Shown here: one piece after another, positions 26,910-34,901 of the stretch
How the letters are laid out: every line of letters starts with the position of its first letter
Numbering within the stretch: position 1 is the stretch's first letter
Source of the DNA: a virus
Strand: one strand, 5' to 3'
IMG/VR virus record: IMGVR_UViG_3300017781_000035
Location: 1 to 39,935 of that record
Length of the DNA: 39,935 bases
Made by a program: the position numbers and the translations under genes
Notes under the pieces: model-generated
Seen by the model: only the letters and a program-made list of their open reading frames with translations
Told to the model about the DNA's origin: nothing
Database searches by the model: none

Positions 26910-28423
26910 TAACTAAAAATATTTTCCCCGCTTATATCGGAATTATTACCTGGAGGAGTATCACCAAACACATTAGTAGATTCTAAAGACGGACCGCCTG
27001 CCCCTGCTGCAAATATATTTCCTCCTAAGTCTGGTCCAGATACAGGCCCATCAGGTGGATTAGTTGCATCAGCAAAAATATTATCTCCAACTGTTTGTGA
27101 AATTATACTTCCGGCTGCTGTAGGTTGATCAAATGCATTACCTATTTTATCAACACCGTCTCTAAATAAGTTTATTAATGATTCACCTAAACCTTCACCT
27201 GCCTGAACAGCTGCACCTACAGCAGCATTTGCTAAAGCTTGTGGATTTTGTATAGCAGCAAATATTTCATTTCGTGCACCAAAAACATTACCTAAAGTAA
27301 TTCCTTGTATTGCACTTGATACAGTTCTTTGAGCTTGATTAACTGCACCAGCTGCTATATTATTTACTTGATCTTTAGCAAACTTTTTAACTCTTGATCC
27401 TAGCTTTGCACTGGATTGCTGTAGAGTCCAATCTTTAAGAGCACCATCAAAACCGGAAAACTGAGATTGTTGTTCTATATTAGAATAACCAAACTTTATG
27501 CTTGTTGTAGCTATAGTTCCCCCAGAATTTGTTACAGTTTCAAAAACTTTACCAGTAGCAGCCATATCCCAAGTACAGTCTGTAAATTTAAAACCTACTT
27601 GAGAAGTATTTTCATTTGTAAAGTTTGCAGTATCTTCTCCATTTTTACTAGGATTAAATGTAGTTAACCAATTTCTTACTGTCTTAAATTTTCTTATTTC
27701 TTGAATATAAACATATACATCAAACTTCATTAAGTTAGGTGGTAAAATACACCTCTTATATTGAACATCATAAACAGCCATTTTATATAAACTAAATAAT
27801 GCAGTTAATTTTAAATCTATTGCTTCTAAACAACCAATAGTTATACCTGCACCAGGTGCACTACCTGTATAAGGGTCCAATTTAAAATCTGTAGCCTTTC
27901 CCCAGGCTTCATCTAAACCTTCAATAGTTTGCCAATAATATGGACGAGTTCTATTGATTTCTTGTATTCCTTGAACAAAGGCTTGCAAATACTTAGCTCG
28001 TGTACCTTCTCCAATCTTATTTAAATAACCTATAGCATTAGCCGACTTATCATAACCTACACCAGCAGTTTCATCCCCTGGATTAGGAATACCAAACTGA
28101 GAAGCTAAACTTCCTAAATTACCACTACCACCAGAACCTGGTAAAGCATCGTTACCTATACCTGGGCTACCAATCCCAGCCCCAGCAAATAATGGGCTAA
28201 ATGGATCAAACATTAATTGGAATCCTAAATAAGTAGGATCATCTAAAGCAGTAACACCATTACCACCACTACCTTCAGCAGTTGTAGAATTATTAACAAA
28301 TCGTTTAGCATAATCATAACTTGCAGGAAATGAAGCACCCGGCCCTAATAAAGAACCGAAAGGGCCAGCTAATTGCTGTAGTCCTTGACTTCCTGCTGGA
28401 TTTGCATAATCTATTAATGGCAT
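26909..28423 (-). CDS. Tail-tube/baseplate junction structural protein (tube-like fold suspected)
   Basis: 504 residues. A Gly/Ser/Asn-rich N-terminus (about 1-130) leads to a compact domain (GTRAKYLQAFVQGIQEINRT; RPYYWQTIEGLDEAW; LTALFSLYKMAVYDVQYKR; LPPNLMKFDVYVYIQEIRKF). A beta segment follows (VGFKFTDCTWDMAATGKVFE). The strand-rich pattern KFDVYVYIQEIR ... FKFTDCTWDM recalls phage tail-tube and tube-initiator proteins, but I cannot confirm a family. The last 130 residues are low-complexity Gly/Asn/Pro/Ala. It lies between the hub and the spike, which fits a tube cap or initiator such as gp48/gp54. The structural role is likely, the specific homology tentative. Confidence 0.65.
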   Translation of the reverse strand: MPLIDYANPAGSQGLQQLAGPFGSLLGPGASFPASYDYAKRFVNNSTTAEGSGGNGVTALDDPTYLGFQLMFDPFSPLFAGAGIGSPGIGNDALPGSGGSGNLGSLASQFGIPNPGDETAGVGYDKSANAIGYLNKIGEGTRAKYLQAFVQGIQEINRTRPYYWQTIEGLDEAWGKATDFKLDPYTGSAPGAGITIGCLEAIDLKLTALFSLYKMAVYDVQYKRCILPPNLMKFDVYVYIQEIRKFKTVRNWLTTFNPSKNGEDTANFTNENTSQVGFKFTDCTWDMAATGKVFETVTNSGGTIATTSIKFGYSNIEQQSQFSGFDGALKDWTLQQSSAKLGSRVKKFAKDQVNNIAAGAVNQAQRTVSSAIQGITLGNVFGARNEIFAAIQNPQALANAAVGAAVQAGEGLGESLINLFRDGVDKIGNAFDQPTAAGSIISQTVGDNIFADATNPPDGPVSGPDLGGNIFAAGAGGPSLESTNVFGDTPPGNNSDISGENIFS

Positions 28424-28448
28424 AATTTAGTTTTCTTTTTATATTTAT

Positions 28449-29942
28449 TTAAGTAGATGGAGTAAACTCTCGGCGCTGTAATTTAAGTCTCATTCTTAAT
28501 ACACCTGGCTTGGTTAATATCCACTCTACTCCAGCTATTACATAAAACCCAGTAAGATATTCATTTACTACTCCATTCTGATTACCTGATGTTTGTGCAT
28601 CATTTCCTGTTTCGTCGGATGATCTTGTTTGTGGAGTTTGTTCACCTTCAATTTCTCTATTACTTGGATTTAATAAAGTATTTTGTACTGGGCTTCCATA
28701 TTCTAAAATTTGAACATAAATTCTACTATATCTTACAAGAGCAGGATTAACTGTATCTAAGTCAATAACCATTCCTATTTTATTAATCTCAGTAATATTT
28801 TGATAATTAAGAACTGTACTATACTGAAATTCAGGATGAACATTATCGCCTTGAGTACCTAAGTACTTATATTTAACTTGATCATTTCTTGGTCCTTCTA
28901 CTTCACCATCAATTATTCTACCTTTTGTTGCTGGTATCATTCCTGGTGTATTGTTTGTTAAAGGATCAACAAATTCACTTACCCATTCTTTAGCATTAAG
29001 ATCCCAATATTGAGTATATCTTTTATAACCGTTTGCTTTACTTATTTCTCCGCTCTTATTAACCATTTGATGTTTGGAAATATATCTAGCACCACCTTGC
29101 ATCTGAATCATATTACTTAAATAATTAGGAAAATTATCTTCTTGCCCATCGGCACCTTCAGCACTAAAATTATCTCCAGCATTTTGGCTAAATGTTTGGC
29201 TAGCTTCAATAGCTCCTTCTTGGCTAAAGAATCTATTTACATCAACTAAAGTTAAATAATAGTAAGGATCTATATAAGCAGTAAAAAATGTTTCATCATT
29301 TAAATAACTATTTGCTACAATATCCTGTATCCACGTTTCTGTTGTATCATTAGGATTTGTCCAAGTCATTTGATCAGCAGTTTCTTCAATATTAGAAGCA
29401 TATCCTAATTTTAATTTTTCTGCAATATTTAATAAGGCATCAAAACTAGTAACATCTTCTTCATATTCTACATTTTCTGTAAATAAGTTAGGAACAAACA
29501 TTCTACCTAATACCATATACTTATTAGCTTCTTGTCCACCCCCACCACCAATAGGCTTAATATCTACTATTGTAAAATCTATTCTTATAGGCTTAAATGT
29601 AGTTTCATCACCCTGTGATCTAATATTAACTTGAATAATATCACCATCTTTAGGATAGAATCTAGCAGTAAAGAATCCATCAACGTCTTCAAATATTATT
29701 TTACATGTTGGATAGAACCCATCATTTTTTAAAGAAAAGAAATTTAATCTATCACCCTGAAGTTCATAATTATTAACTCTTACTAATGGAATATAAGAAC
29801 TTACCTTTGAAGGTTTTTCTTTCATCTCTGCTCCCATAGAATTATCCGAACCACTTTCAACATCAAAAATTTCTAATGGATCTAATTCTATGGCTGGCTC
29901 TATAATTGTTAATATGTTTCTTTCAACTATACTCTCAGACAT
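28449..29942 (-). CDS. gp27-like baseplate hub protein
   Basis: 497 residues. After an acidic N-terminal segment, a beta-rich domain (SYIPLVRVNNYELQGDRLNF; TCKIIFEDVDGFF; FYPKDGDIIQVNIR) resembles the first tube-like domain of hub proteins. Residues about 200-240 (TWIQDIVANSYLNDETFFTA, then YYYLTLVDVNRFF) match the gp27/gpD/VgrG pattern in which the second domain opens with a helix and 'y.d....l..vd'. The C-terminus (GFYVIAGVEWILTKPGVLRM) closes with a beta segment. Hubs adapt the hexameric tail tube to the trimeric spike, and the spike gene follows two genes later. Two Gln/Asn/Gly-rich loops (about 245-270, 425-455) are probably disordered. Moderately confident. Confidence 0.72.
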   Translation of the reverse strand: MSESIVERNILTIIEPAIELDPLEIFDVESGSDNSMGAEMKEKPSKVSSYIPLVRVNNYELQGDRLNFFSLKNDGFYPTCKIIFEDVDGFFTARFYPKDGDIIQVNIRSQGDETTFKPIRIDFTIVDIKPIGGGGGQEANKYMVLGRMFVPNLFTENVEYEEDVTSFDALLNIAEKLKLGYASNIEETADQMTWTNPNDTTETWIQDIVANSYLNDETFFTAYIDPYYYLTLVDVNRFFSQEGAIEASQTFSQNAGDNFSAEGADGQEDNFPNYLSNMIQMQGGARYISKHQMVNKSGEISKANGYKRYTQYWDLNAKEWVSEFVDPLTNNTPGMIPATKGRIIDGEVEGPRNDQVKYKYLGTQGDNVHPEFQYSTVLNYQNITEINKIGMVIDLDTVNPALVRYSRIYVQILEYGSPVQNTLLNPSNREIEGEQTPQTRSSDETGNDAQTSGNQNGVVNEYLTGFYVIAGVEWILTKPGVLRMRLKLQRREFTPST

Positions 29943-29949
29943 AACTTAA

Positions 29950-30477
29950 CTATTTTCGTGTTTTTAGATTAGCACCTAGTAATATTTTACCACCTTCGTA
30001 TATCTTAGCATCTTGACCTTGTTGTAACATATTAGGTGGGATAGGAGCTTTAACACCATCTTTTTTAGTTTTAGCTTTTTGTATTAATCTTTGAACTCTG
30101 CTTTGATCAATTTCACTTTGTACATCTGTATTAACATATTGTGCTAATACTGCATTTGGTCTAGATGCTGGATTAGGTCTTCTATATAACAGATCTAAAT
30201 TATTAAGATTAGGAATTACTAATATATCACCTTCATTTAAACTAAAAGGATTAAAGATATTATTAACTATACATATAGCATCAATATATTCTCCAGTACC
30301 AAAATAAATTTCGGATATTTTATCTACTCTACCTACTTGATCTTGCATAACATAATGCAATGCCTTAATACCTTGGTCAGTTATATAAGTAAAAGAAGGA
30401 GCCGTTAAATCAAAATACTGTTCTCCAGTATCTTCAATAGTCAATTTATTTTTTAATGTTAAAGATCTTATATCCAT
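29950..30477 (-). CDS. gp53-like baseplate wedge protein with LysM-like segment
   Basis: 175 residues, near the T4 gp53 length. Residues 58-90 (YFGTGEYIDAICIVNNIFNP, then SLNEGDILVIPN) match the gp53/LysM pattern: 'YYG...yw..I...N.i.nP..l..G..l.IP'. The N-terminal 55 residues are a short strand-helix segment, and the C-terminal third is basic and probably extended (QRLIQKAKTKKDGVKAPIPP). In T4, gp53 clamps neighbouring wedges together in the baseplate. It precedes the hub gene by 7 bases, in keeping with a compact baseplate operon. The LysM-like segment here is structural and not evidence of peptidoglycan binding. Confidence 0.78.
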   Translation of the reverse strand: MDIRSLTLKNKLTIEDTGEQYFDLTAPSFTYITDQGIKALHYVMQDQVGRVDKISEIYFGTGEYIDAICIVNNIFNPFSLNEGDILVIPNLNNLDLLYRRPNPASRPNAVLAQYVNTDVQSEIDQSRVQRLIQKAKTKKDGVKAPIPPNMLQQGQDAKIYEGGKILLGANLKTRK

Positions 30478-30490
30478 ATTCGTTTATCTT

Positions 30491-32278
30491 TTAAGAATCA
30501 ATCATCATACTCGTTAAGTTAGAAACATATGCTGCATTTGCACTCATATTAGATCCATCACCACTTCCACCAACATTACCAATACTTTCATTATTTGCAC
30601 TACCTGTAGCTAAACCTTCATTCGAGCTTTTTTGTATAGAAGATGTACCAACATCTGGTTTAGATCCATAAGTTTGAACTTCTAATCCTTTTAAATTTAA
30701 TATATCATCAACATTTTGAGCAGAAGCATATATTCTACCACGACCTGCATTAAACATATTTTCAATATCACCTTTATCTCTAGGCTTACCATGTTTAATA
30801 TCTAACTCAAAAGATACCTCCATAGGAAAATCATCATAACCTAAACCTGCCCCTAGTGTCATTGTAGCATTATCACATATCATATTACCCATCATAACAA
30901 TAGGATTTAATGGATTACCTACAGTCACATGCCAATTACCAGTAGGCTCCCCGCTAATAAAAGTTTTTGTAGCTTGTGTACCACTAACAGCACCTACATT
31001 TCCACTTAAGAATCCACCTAATACATTTCCTAACATAGTAGTTCCAACTTTCTTTAATCCATCTACTATACTATTAGCATCAAATCCACCATCACCTGTT
31101 CCAAATAAATTACTAAAACCTGTCTCAACATCTTGAACTACACTCCCCATATATCCTGAGAAATCTCCACCTTTTAATTTATTAATATCTCCAAATTGAT
31201 TTGCAACAGCACCAGCAGATCCATAATACCTATGGCCTCCACCAAAGAATTGAGCATTATTAGTTGTCATAGTTAACATGTTACTCATAATATCAATCAT
31301 AGCAACTTTAGGATTAACATAACTTAATGATTTAAGTTCATATTCAAATTTAAGCTTCATATCATTTTGAAACTTTAATCCTCTATCTCTAATATTAGTT
31401 TTGTTTACTACATTCACTGGCCCTAATACAAAATTAGCATAAGTAGTACCTAATTTATCATCTGTTGAATTTATTCCTTTTCTAAATTTTTCACCAGACG
31501 TAACTCCTGCTAAAGCATCTGTCGTTGCTCTACCAATTCCACCTATCTTACTGTAAAACGGCTGTGAAGTATATCCACCATCATTAGAAGCTATGGCTTC
31601 CATTTCAGATTCAATTTCTTTCCAATTAGTACCAAAAGACATTGTTAATATATCTTCTAATGTATTACCAGCAGTTTCTCCTAAATAAGTAACAGCAGTA
31701 ACACCTGCAGTATAAATAGTCTCACCTATCTTTTTTGGTTTTTCACCTTCTTTCTTAGCTGCTTGTGCTTCTTTTAAATCATAAATGTTATCTGGAATAG
31801 GAGTTGGAAATCTTCTTAAAGTAACTAAATGATTAACTGGAATTTTTTTGTAATATTTAGAATATAAAAAATCTGCAGGTTTATAATTTATTTTTTTATA
31901 GTGAGTATCAAAGAAATTTATAATTTTTGGTATTGAAACACTATGTGCATCTTTACCTCCCATAAGAGGATTTCCATCGCTATCAATATAATTAGCAGAA
32001 GCTGTATTTTCTAACCCGCCACTAAAACCTTGAAAGTTAAATAATGCATATGAGTTACCAATAGATTTAGGTAAATCTTTACCAGCCATAGCTGTAGGGA
32101 CAGTAAATGCATCAGCAGGGGCTGTGTTTTGATAAAACCCAGAAGAATATTGTTCTGCAACTCCTCTAGCAAATCCAACAGATTCTCCACCAAACGCCCC
32201 TATTACATTAGGATTGTTTTTATCAATAGTTGGAAACATTGCATCATTGAGATCTCGTATTCTATCACTGAATTTCAT
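30491..32278 (-). CDS. Large tail-tube/baseplate structural protein (gp48/gp54-like suspected)
   Basis: 595 residues. The N-terminus (FSDRIRDLNDAMFP) and Gly/Ser-rich loops suggest an extended virion protein. Residues about 445-515 form the most distinctive part: WHVTVGNPLNPIVMMGNMIC, LGYDDFPMEVSFELDIKHGK, then PRDKGDIENMFNAGRGRIY. A beta sandwich with 'GNP..PI...GN' and 'PRD...IE.MFN.G.GRIY' is a pattern I associate with tube-cap and tube-initiator proteins of large myophages, but this is memory-based. It heads the baseplate operon and is preceded by a copy of the shared 14-base promoter-like motif. The C-terminal 80 residues are low-complexity. The structural assignment is solid, the precise component uncertain. 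Confidence 0.68.
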   Translation of the reverse strand: MKFSDRIRDLNDAMFPTIDKNNPNVIGAFGGESVGFARGVAEQYSSGFYQNTAPADAFTVPTAMAGKDLPKSIGNSYALFNFQGFSGGLENTASANYIDSDGNPLMGGKDAHSVSIPKIINFFDTHYKKINYKPADFLYSKYYKKIPVNHLVTLRRFPTPIPDNIYDLKEAQAAKKEGEKPKKIGETIYTAGVTAVTYLGETAGNTLEDILTMSFGTNWKEIESEMEAIASNDGGYTSQPFYSKIGGIGRATTDALAGVTSGEKFRKGINSTDDKLGTTYANFVLGPVNVVNKTNIRDRGLKFQNDMKLKFEYELKSLSYVNPKVAMIDIMSNMLTMTTNNAQFFGGGHRYYGSAGAVANQFGDINKLKGGDFSGYMGSVVQDVETGFSNLFGTGDGGFDANSIVDGLKKVGTTMLGNVLGGFLSGNVGAVSGTQATKTFISGEPTGNWHVTVGNPLNPIVMMGNMICDNATMTLGAGLGYDDFPMEVSFELDIKHGKPRDKGDIENMFNAGRGRIYASAQNVDDILNLKGLEVQTYGSKPDVGTSSIQKSSNEGLATGSANNESIGNVGGSGDGSNMSANAAYVSNLTSMMIDS

Positions 32279-32294
32279 ATTCTAAAAAAGAGTA

Positions 32295-32309
32295 TTTTTA
32301 TTATATATT
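32295..32309 (-). promoter_or_regulatory. Promoter-like 14-base AT motif upstream of the baseplate operon
   Basis: The coding strand carries AATATATAATAAAA(A), identical over 14 bases to motifs at 22186-22200 and 33973-33987. It overlaps the stop of the previous gene and lies 17 bases before the ATG of the 595-residue protein. It is probably a phage late promoter, though no -35 element is evident. Confidence 0.5.
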
Positions 32310-32872
32310 TAACTTAAGCTATTTAGATATTTGTCAATGTCAATATCACTCATCATAAACTTATCATAAAATCCTTTCTTAAATCTAGCATCAAATTCTT
32401 TAACACTATCTAAAGAGAGTGGACCTTTAAAAAATGGTCTTGCAGAAATTTCTTTTATTTCTTTTAGGTTTTTAGAAATCATGTAAAACTGAACCTTTTC
32501 AAAAAGCTTAGATAAACTAACTTTAGTTTTAGTACACATAACTGATTCTACTACAACATAAAATCTTTCTCTATCTTTTTCATTTAGTCTTTCTTCTAAT
32601 GATCTAACGGTTTTATAATCCTTTGCTTTAAGAATCATTTTTCTAGCTCGGTTTTCAAACACATGCCTAAAATTCATATCAAAAAAATGTTGCTTTATGA
32701 ATTTCATATTATCATAAAACTTAATAATCCTAATTTGATATAAAGGATTAACTGGATCCCACTTGGAATCTAAGATCTTACCTTTAACTGGTAATAAAAT
32801 GTTTGGGTTAGTATGTGATGCTAATAAACAATATACTATTTGTCCTTTGTCGAATATTCTATGGGCTTTCAT
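32309..32872 (-). CDS. Basic protein of unknown function
   Basis: 187 residues, strongly basic and aromatic. An N-terminal beta region (GQIVYCLLASHTNPNILLPV, then YQIRIIKFYDNMKFIKQHFF) is followed by helices rich in Lys and Arg (NRARKMILKAKDYKTVRSLE) and a C-terminal helix with DIDIDKYLNSL. There is no signal peptide or membrane segment. Its ATG overlaps the TGA of the upstream gene (ATGA), so translation is probably coupled. The charge suggests nucleic-acid or acidic-partner binding, but I recognise no family. It is the last of five small unknown genes ahead of the baseplate operon. Confidence 0.7.
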   Translation of the reverse strand: MKAHRIFDKGQIVYCLLASHTNPNILLPVKGKILDSKWDPVNPLYQIRIIKFYDNMKFIKQHFFDMNFRHVFENRARKMILKAKDYKTVRSLEERLNEKDRERFYVVVESVMCTKTKVSLSKLFEKVQFYMISKNLKEIKEISARPFFKGPLSLDSVKEFDARFKKGFYDKFMMSDIDIDKYLNSLS

Positions 32873-33258
32873 TCAAACTCTATTATGTCATCGAATAACT
32901 CAGCAGTACCGTTGACTATAATATCAGGTGAATGATAAATTTTATATGTAATAGGTTTGTTTGATAATGTGGATACGTATTCTTTTATCCCACCAACAGT
33001 CTCAGTTGTCAAACTACCTAAAACATAAAAGATAGTAGTTGAGGTATTACGACCTATTGCATTTTGTAACTGTCTCATTAAATATGAAGAGACTACTGCA
33101 TCAGATGGTTCGTATTGATAAAAATCATTCTTGGTGAGTTTATTGAAAATATCCATATAATTTATACACTCAATACTTCTAGGAACATTTCCTAAAAATG
33201 TTTTAACACGTAATGCATCATTGGAGTATATAAAGTTAAATTCTATATGTTCTTCCAT
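32869..33258 (-). CDS. Small protein of unknown function
   Basis: 129 residues, acidic at both ends (MEEHIEFNF; ELFDDIIEFE). The centre has an alpha/beta look (SSYLMRQLQNAIGRNTSTTI, then FYVLGSLTTETVGGIKEYVS) with alternating strands and helices; the segment TTIFYVLGSL could be a buried strand. No catalytic motif is clear. It overlaps both neighbours: its start lies within the end of the 109-residue gene, and its TGA overlaps the next ATG. This coupling suggests a common function in the five-gene block. No family recognised. Confidence 0.7.
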   Translation of the reverse strand: MEEHIEFNFIYSNDALRVKTFLGNVPRSIECINYMDIFNKLTKNDFYQYEPSDAVVSSYLMRQLQNAIGRNTSTTIFYVLGSLTTETVGGIKEYVSTLSNKPITYKIYHSPDIIVNGTAELFDDIIEFE

Positions 33259-33572
33259 TCTTCTAATAACTCAAGCTCACTCTTAAGTTTCTTTATTTTT
33301 TGATCAATGTCTTTTTTAGTAGGTTCATAGTGAGTACCCCAATCTGTTTTAATATTTAAAACTTCGGAATTAAATTTACTACCAACATCTAAACCTAAAT
33401 CATCACATAAATCAAAAAAGAATCTTTTTATATAATTAAGTTTATTTTTATCACCTTCTGCCGATTCATAAACATCTGTTGAGGTAAAATGCTCTCTACC
33501 TCCGCCATGATTATCATCAACGACTTTTTTAATTACACCATTTCTGGCAGGTTCTAAAATTATCTTAATCAT
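33243..33572 (-). CDS. Small protein with C-terminal coiled coil, function unknown
   Basis: 109 residues. A strand-like start (MIKIILEPARNGVIKKVVDD) is followed by NHGGGREH, a short Gly/His-rich loop, then a helix with FFFDLCDDLGLDVG. The last 25 residues (TKKDIDQKIKKLKSELELLE) form a short coiled coil. It ends in TAG inside the start of the next gene, so the two are probably coupled. The gene starts immediately after the previous stop. I do not recognise a family. The Gly/His loop is not a known metal site. Confidence 0.68.
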   Translation of the reverse strand: MIKIILEPARNGVIKKVVDDNHGGGREHFTSTDVYESAEGDKNKLNYIKRFFFDLCDDLGLDVGSKFNSEVLNIKTDWGTHYEPTKKDIDQKIKKLKSELELLEEWKNI

Positions 33573-33965
33573 TTAGGATTTTCTTTTATATAATTTTGTT
33601 CTTAGGTCTTTAATAGTTTTTCTGGCTACCTTTTTATCTTTATGCCAGTTTTCTTTATCTTTAATCATAATGGAAGCATAGGCTTCTCTTAATTTTTCAA
33701 TTTCACTTTTAGTATAACCTTCTTCTTTCCACTCTGCTATTTTGCTATTTTCTATTTCTTCATACTTAGCATAGATTGCCTTATCAGCAGCTTCTACATT
33801 TGCTTGGTGAATTTCCTGGCCTTTTTCTCGAGTCTGTTTACATATTTCTAACCATTCTTTAAATGGAAGTTTATTTTTCATTTTAAGAATTCCTTGGTAT
33901 TTCATTGCCCCTCTTCTCTGTTGACGATTAGGCATTGTTGAAGTTTGGTTTGCAGTTTCGCTCAT
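33573..33965 (-). CDS. Highly charged helical protein, function unknown
   Basis: 130 residues, lysine- and glutamate-rich, almost entirely helical. The N-terminus has NRQQRRG, a motif common near the start of small phage proteins, including some tail-assembly and nucleic-acid-binding ones. The remaining sequence (for example KIAEWKEEGYTKSEIEKLRE) suggests helical hairpins, and the C-terminal segment (RKTIKDLRTKLYKRKS) is strongly basic. The leader holds a copy of the 14-base promoter-like motif. A scaffold, chaperone or RNA-binding role fits the composition, but nothing decides between them. Confidence 0.65.
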   Translation of the reverse strand: MSETANQTSTMPNRQQRRGAMKYQGILKMKNKLPFKEWLEICKQTREKGQEIHQANVEAADKAIYAKYEEIENSKIAEWKEEGYTKSEIEKLREAYASIMIKDKENWHKDKKVARKTIKDLRTKLYKRKS

Positions 33966-33972
33966 ATGATTA

Positions 33973-33987
33973 ATTTTATTATATATT
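33973..33987 (-). promoter_or_regulatory. Promoter-like 14-base AT motif before the charged helical gene
   Basis: The coding strand reads AATATATAATAAAAT, matching 22186-22200 exactly and 32295-32309 over 14 bases. It ends 7 bases before the ATG of the 130-residue protein, so a transcript from it would have a very short leader. Confidence 0.45.
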
Positions 33988-34004
33988 ACTAGTTATAAAG
34001 TGTG

Positions 34005-34553
34005 CTATTCTCCTTTGTACTTGCTCTCAATTAATGATTGTACACTGTTATGTAAACAGCTTAATATTTCATCTTCAGATAATTGATCTAAAATAAATGA
34101 CTGTAATACATCATTAACTTCATTCTTATCAAAAGAAGTACTCATTAATTCATAAACATCTTTTTGAGGAATGTTTATTGGAAATTCTAAAAGAAGCTTT
34201 ACTTTATTATTTTTCTTTTGTTTATTAAATAAAACTCTAATAGGAGATGGTGTATCTATCTGAGGAATGTTAACATTTTCATTTTTACTTTTCGGAGTTG
34301 CGCTAACATTTAAAGGATCTATACCTGATGATTCGGTTTTTACAAATTCACCAGCAATATCTGAATCTAATTGTTGTATGTATTCGGATTTTAAATCTTT
34401 AGATAATCTACCACCTTCGTTAAAATGAATCCATTGATCATCCTCTTCTTTAATAGTAACAACCAATCCTGAATCGTCTCCTTTAATCCATTGATAATAA
34501 GTCTTTTCTATAACCTCGGTTTTCGAAAGATCTTCTGTTTTATTTTTTTGCAT
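34005..34553 (-). CDS. Acidic protein of unknown function
   Basis: 182 residues. The N-terminal 65 residues (YYQWIKGDDSGLVVTIKEED, then WIHFNEGGRLSKDL) form a small beta-rich domain with conserved-looking Trp residues. The middle, about residues 75-105, is a Ser/Pro/Asn-rich linker. The C-terminal 75 residues (VKLLLEFPINIPQKDVYELM, then FILDQLSEDEILSCLHNSVQ) form a helical domain. The layout of two folded parts joined by a linker suggests an adaptor or chaperone. It begins the five-gene unknown block, just after the second fibre cassette, and has an inverted repeat in its leader. I recognise no family. Confidence 0.68.
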   Translation of the reverse strand: MQKNKTEDLSKTEVIEKTYYQWIKGDDSGLVVTIKEEDDQWIHFNEGGRLSKDLKSEYIQQLDSDIAGEFVKTESSGIDPLNVSATPKSKNENVNIPQIDTPSPIRVLFNKQKKNNKVKLLLEFPINIPQKDVYELMSTSFDKNEVNDVLQSFILDQLSEDEILSCLHNSVQSLIESKYKGE

Positions 34554-34559
34554 TATTGT

Positions 34560-34592
34560 CTATTTATTATTATACCTGAAAAAAGTAAATAG
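34560..34592 (-). promoter_or_regulatory. 7-bp inverted repeat enclosing a TATAATAA box
   Basis: On the coding strand, CTATTTA (34592-34586) and TAAATAG (34566-34560) are perfect reverse complements around a 19-base spacer with TATAATAA, six bases before the ATG. The arms are AT-rich and only 7 bp, so chance is a reasonable explanation. The layout matches the repeats at 8786-8824 and 24401-24433. Confidence 0.35.
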
Positions 34593-34593
34593 T

Positions 34594-34887
34594 TTAAAAG
34601 TTAGATTCTTCATTCCCATCATCATCTGTACTTACAGTAGAATTATAACTACTTATAAGAAAAGGATCATTTGTTAGCGTTCCAACTTTAAGAGTAGATA
34701 GTTCATTATTAAATGCTGCAAAAGATGTGTAAGTATTTATTAATGCGGCATTAACATTTATTTCAAGAGTTCTTGTACTTAAGCCCCCGCCCATAGGTCC
34801 TGCACAAACATAATTACTAAATGTATTTTTAACATCATTTGTGTATATAATATAATATGAATTTACTGAAGGTTCAAATGTTGCCAT
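34594..34887 (-). CDS. Small partner protein of the second BspA-like fibre cassette
   Basis: 97 residues. It resembles the 79-residue protein at 36278-36517: a Tyr-rich start with YYIIYTNDVKNTF (there DYIVVYTDSKKATY), then TYTSFAAFNNELSTL (there SYATLETYNAEMVSL), then LTNDPF (there LAVDPF). Each lies directly after a BspA-like fibre gene. It is mostly beta in character with an acidic C-terminal tail (STDDDGNEESNF). Pairing with a fibre gene twice points to a fibre chaperone, cap or small fibre subunit. The family is not recognised; the paralogy is read by eye. Confidence 0.68.
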   Translation of the reverse strand: MATFEPSVNSYYIIYTNDVKNTFSNYVCAGPMGGGLSTRTLEINVNAALINTYTSFAAFNNELSTLKVGTLTNDPFLISSYNSTVSTDDDGNEESNF

Positions 34888-34901
34888 TACTATTTTTTAT
34901 T

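Noticed and set aside
29950-30477. Endolysin or peptidoglycan-binding protein because of the LysM-like motif
   Set aside because: No catalytic domain is present, the length and place match gp53, and LysM-like folds in gp53 are structural.
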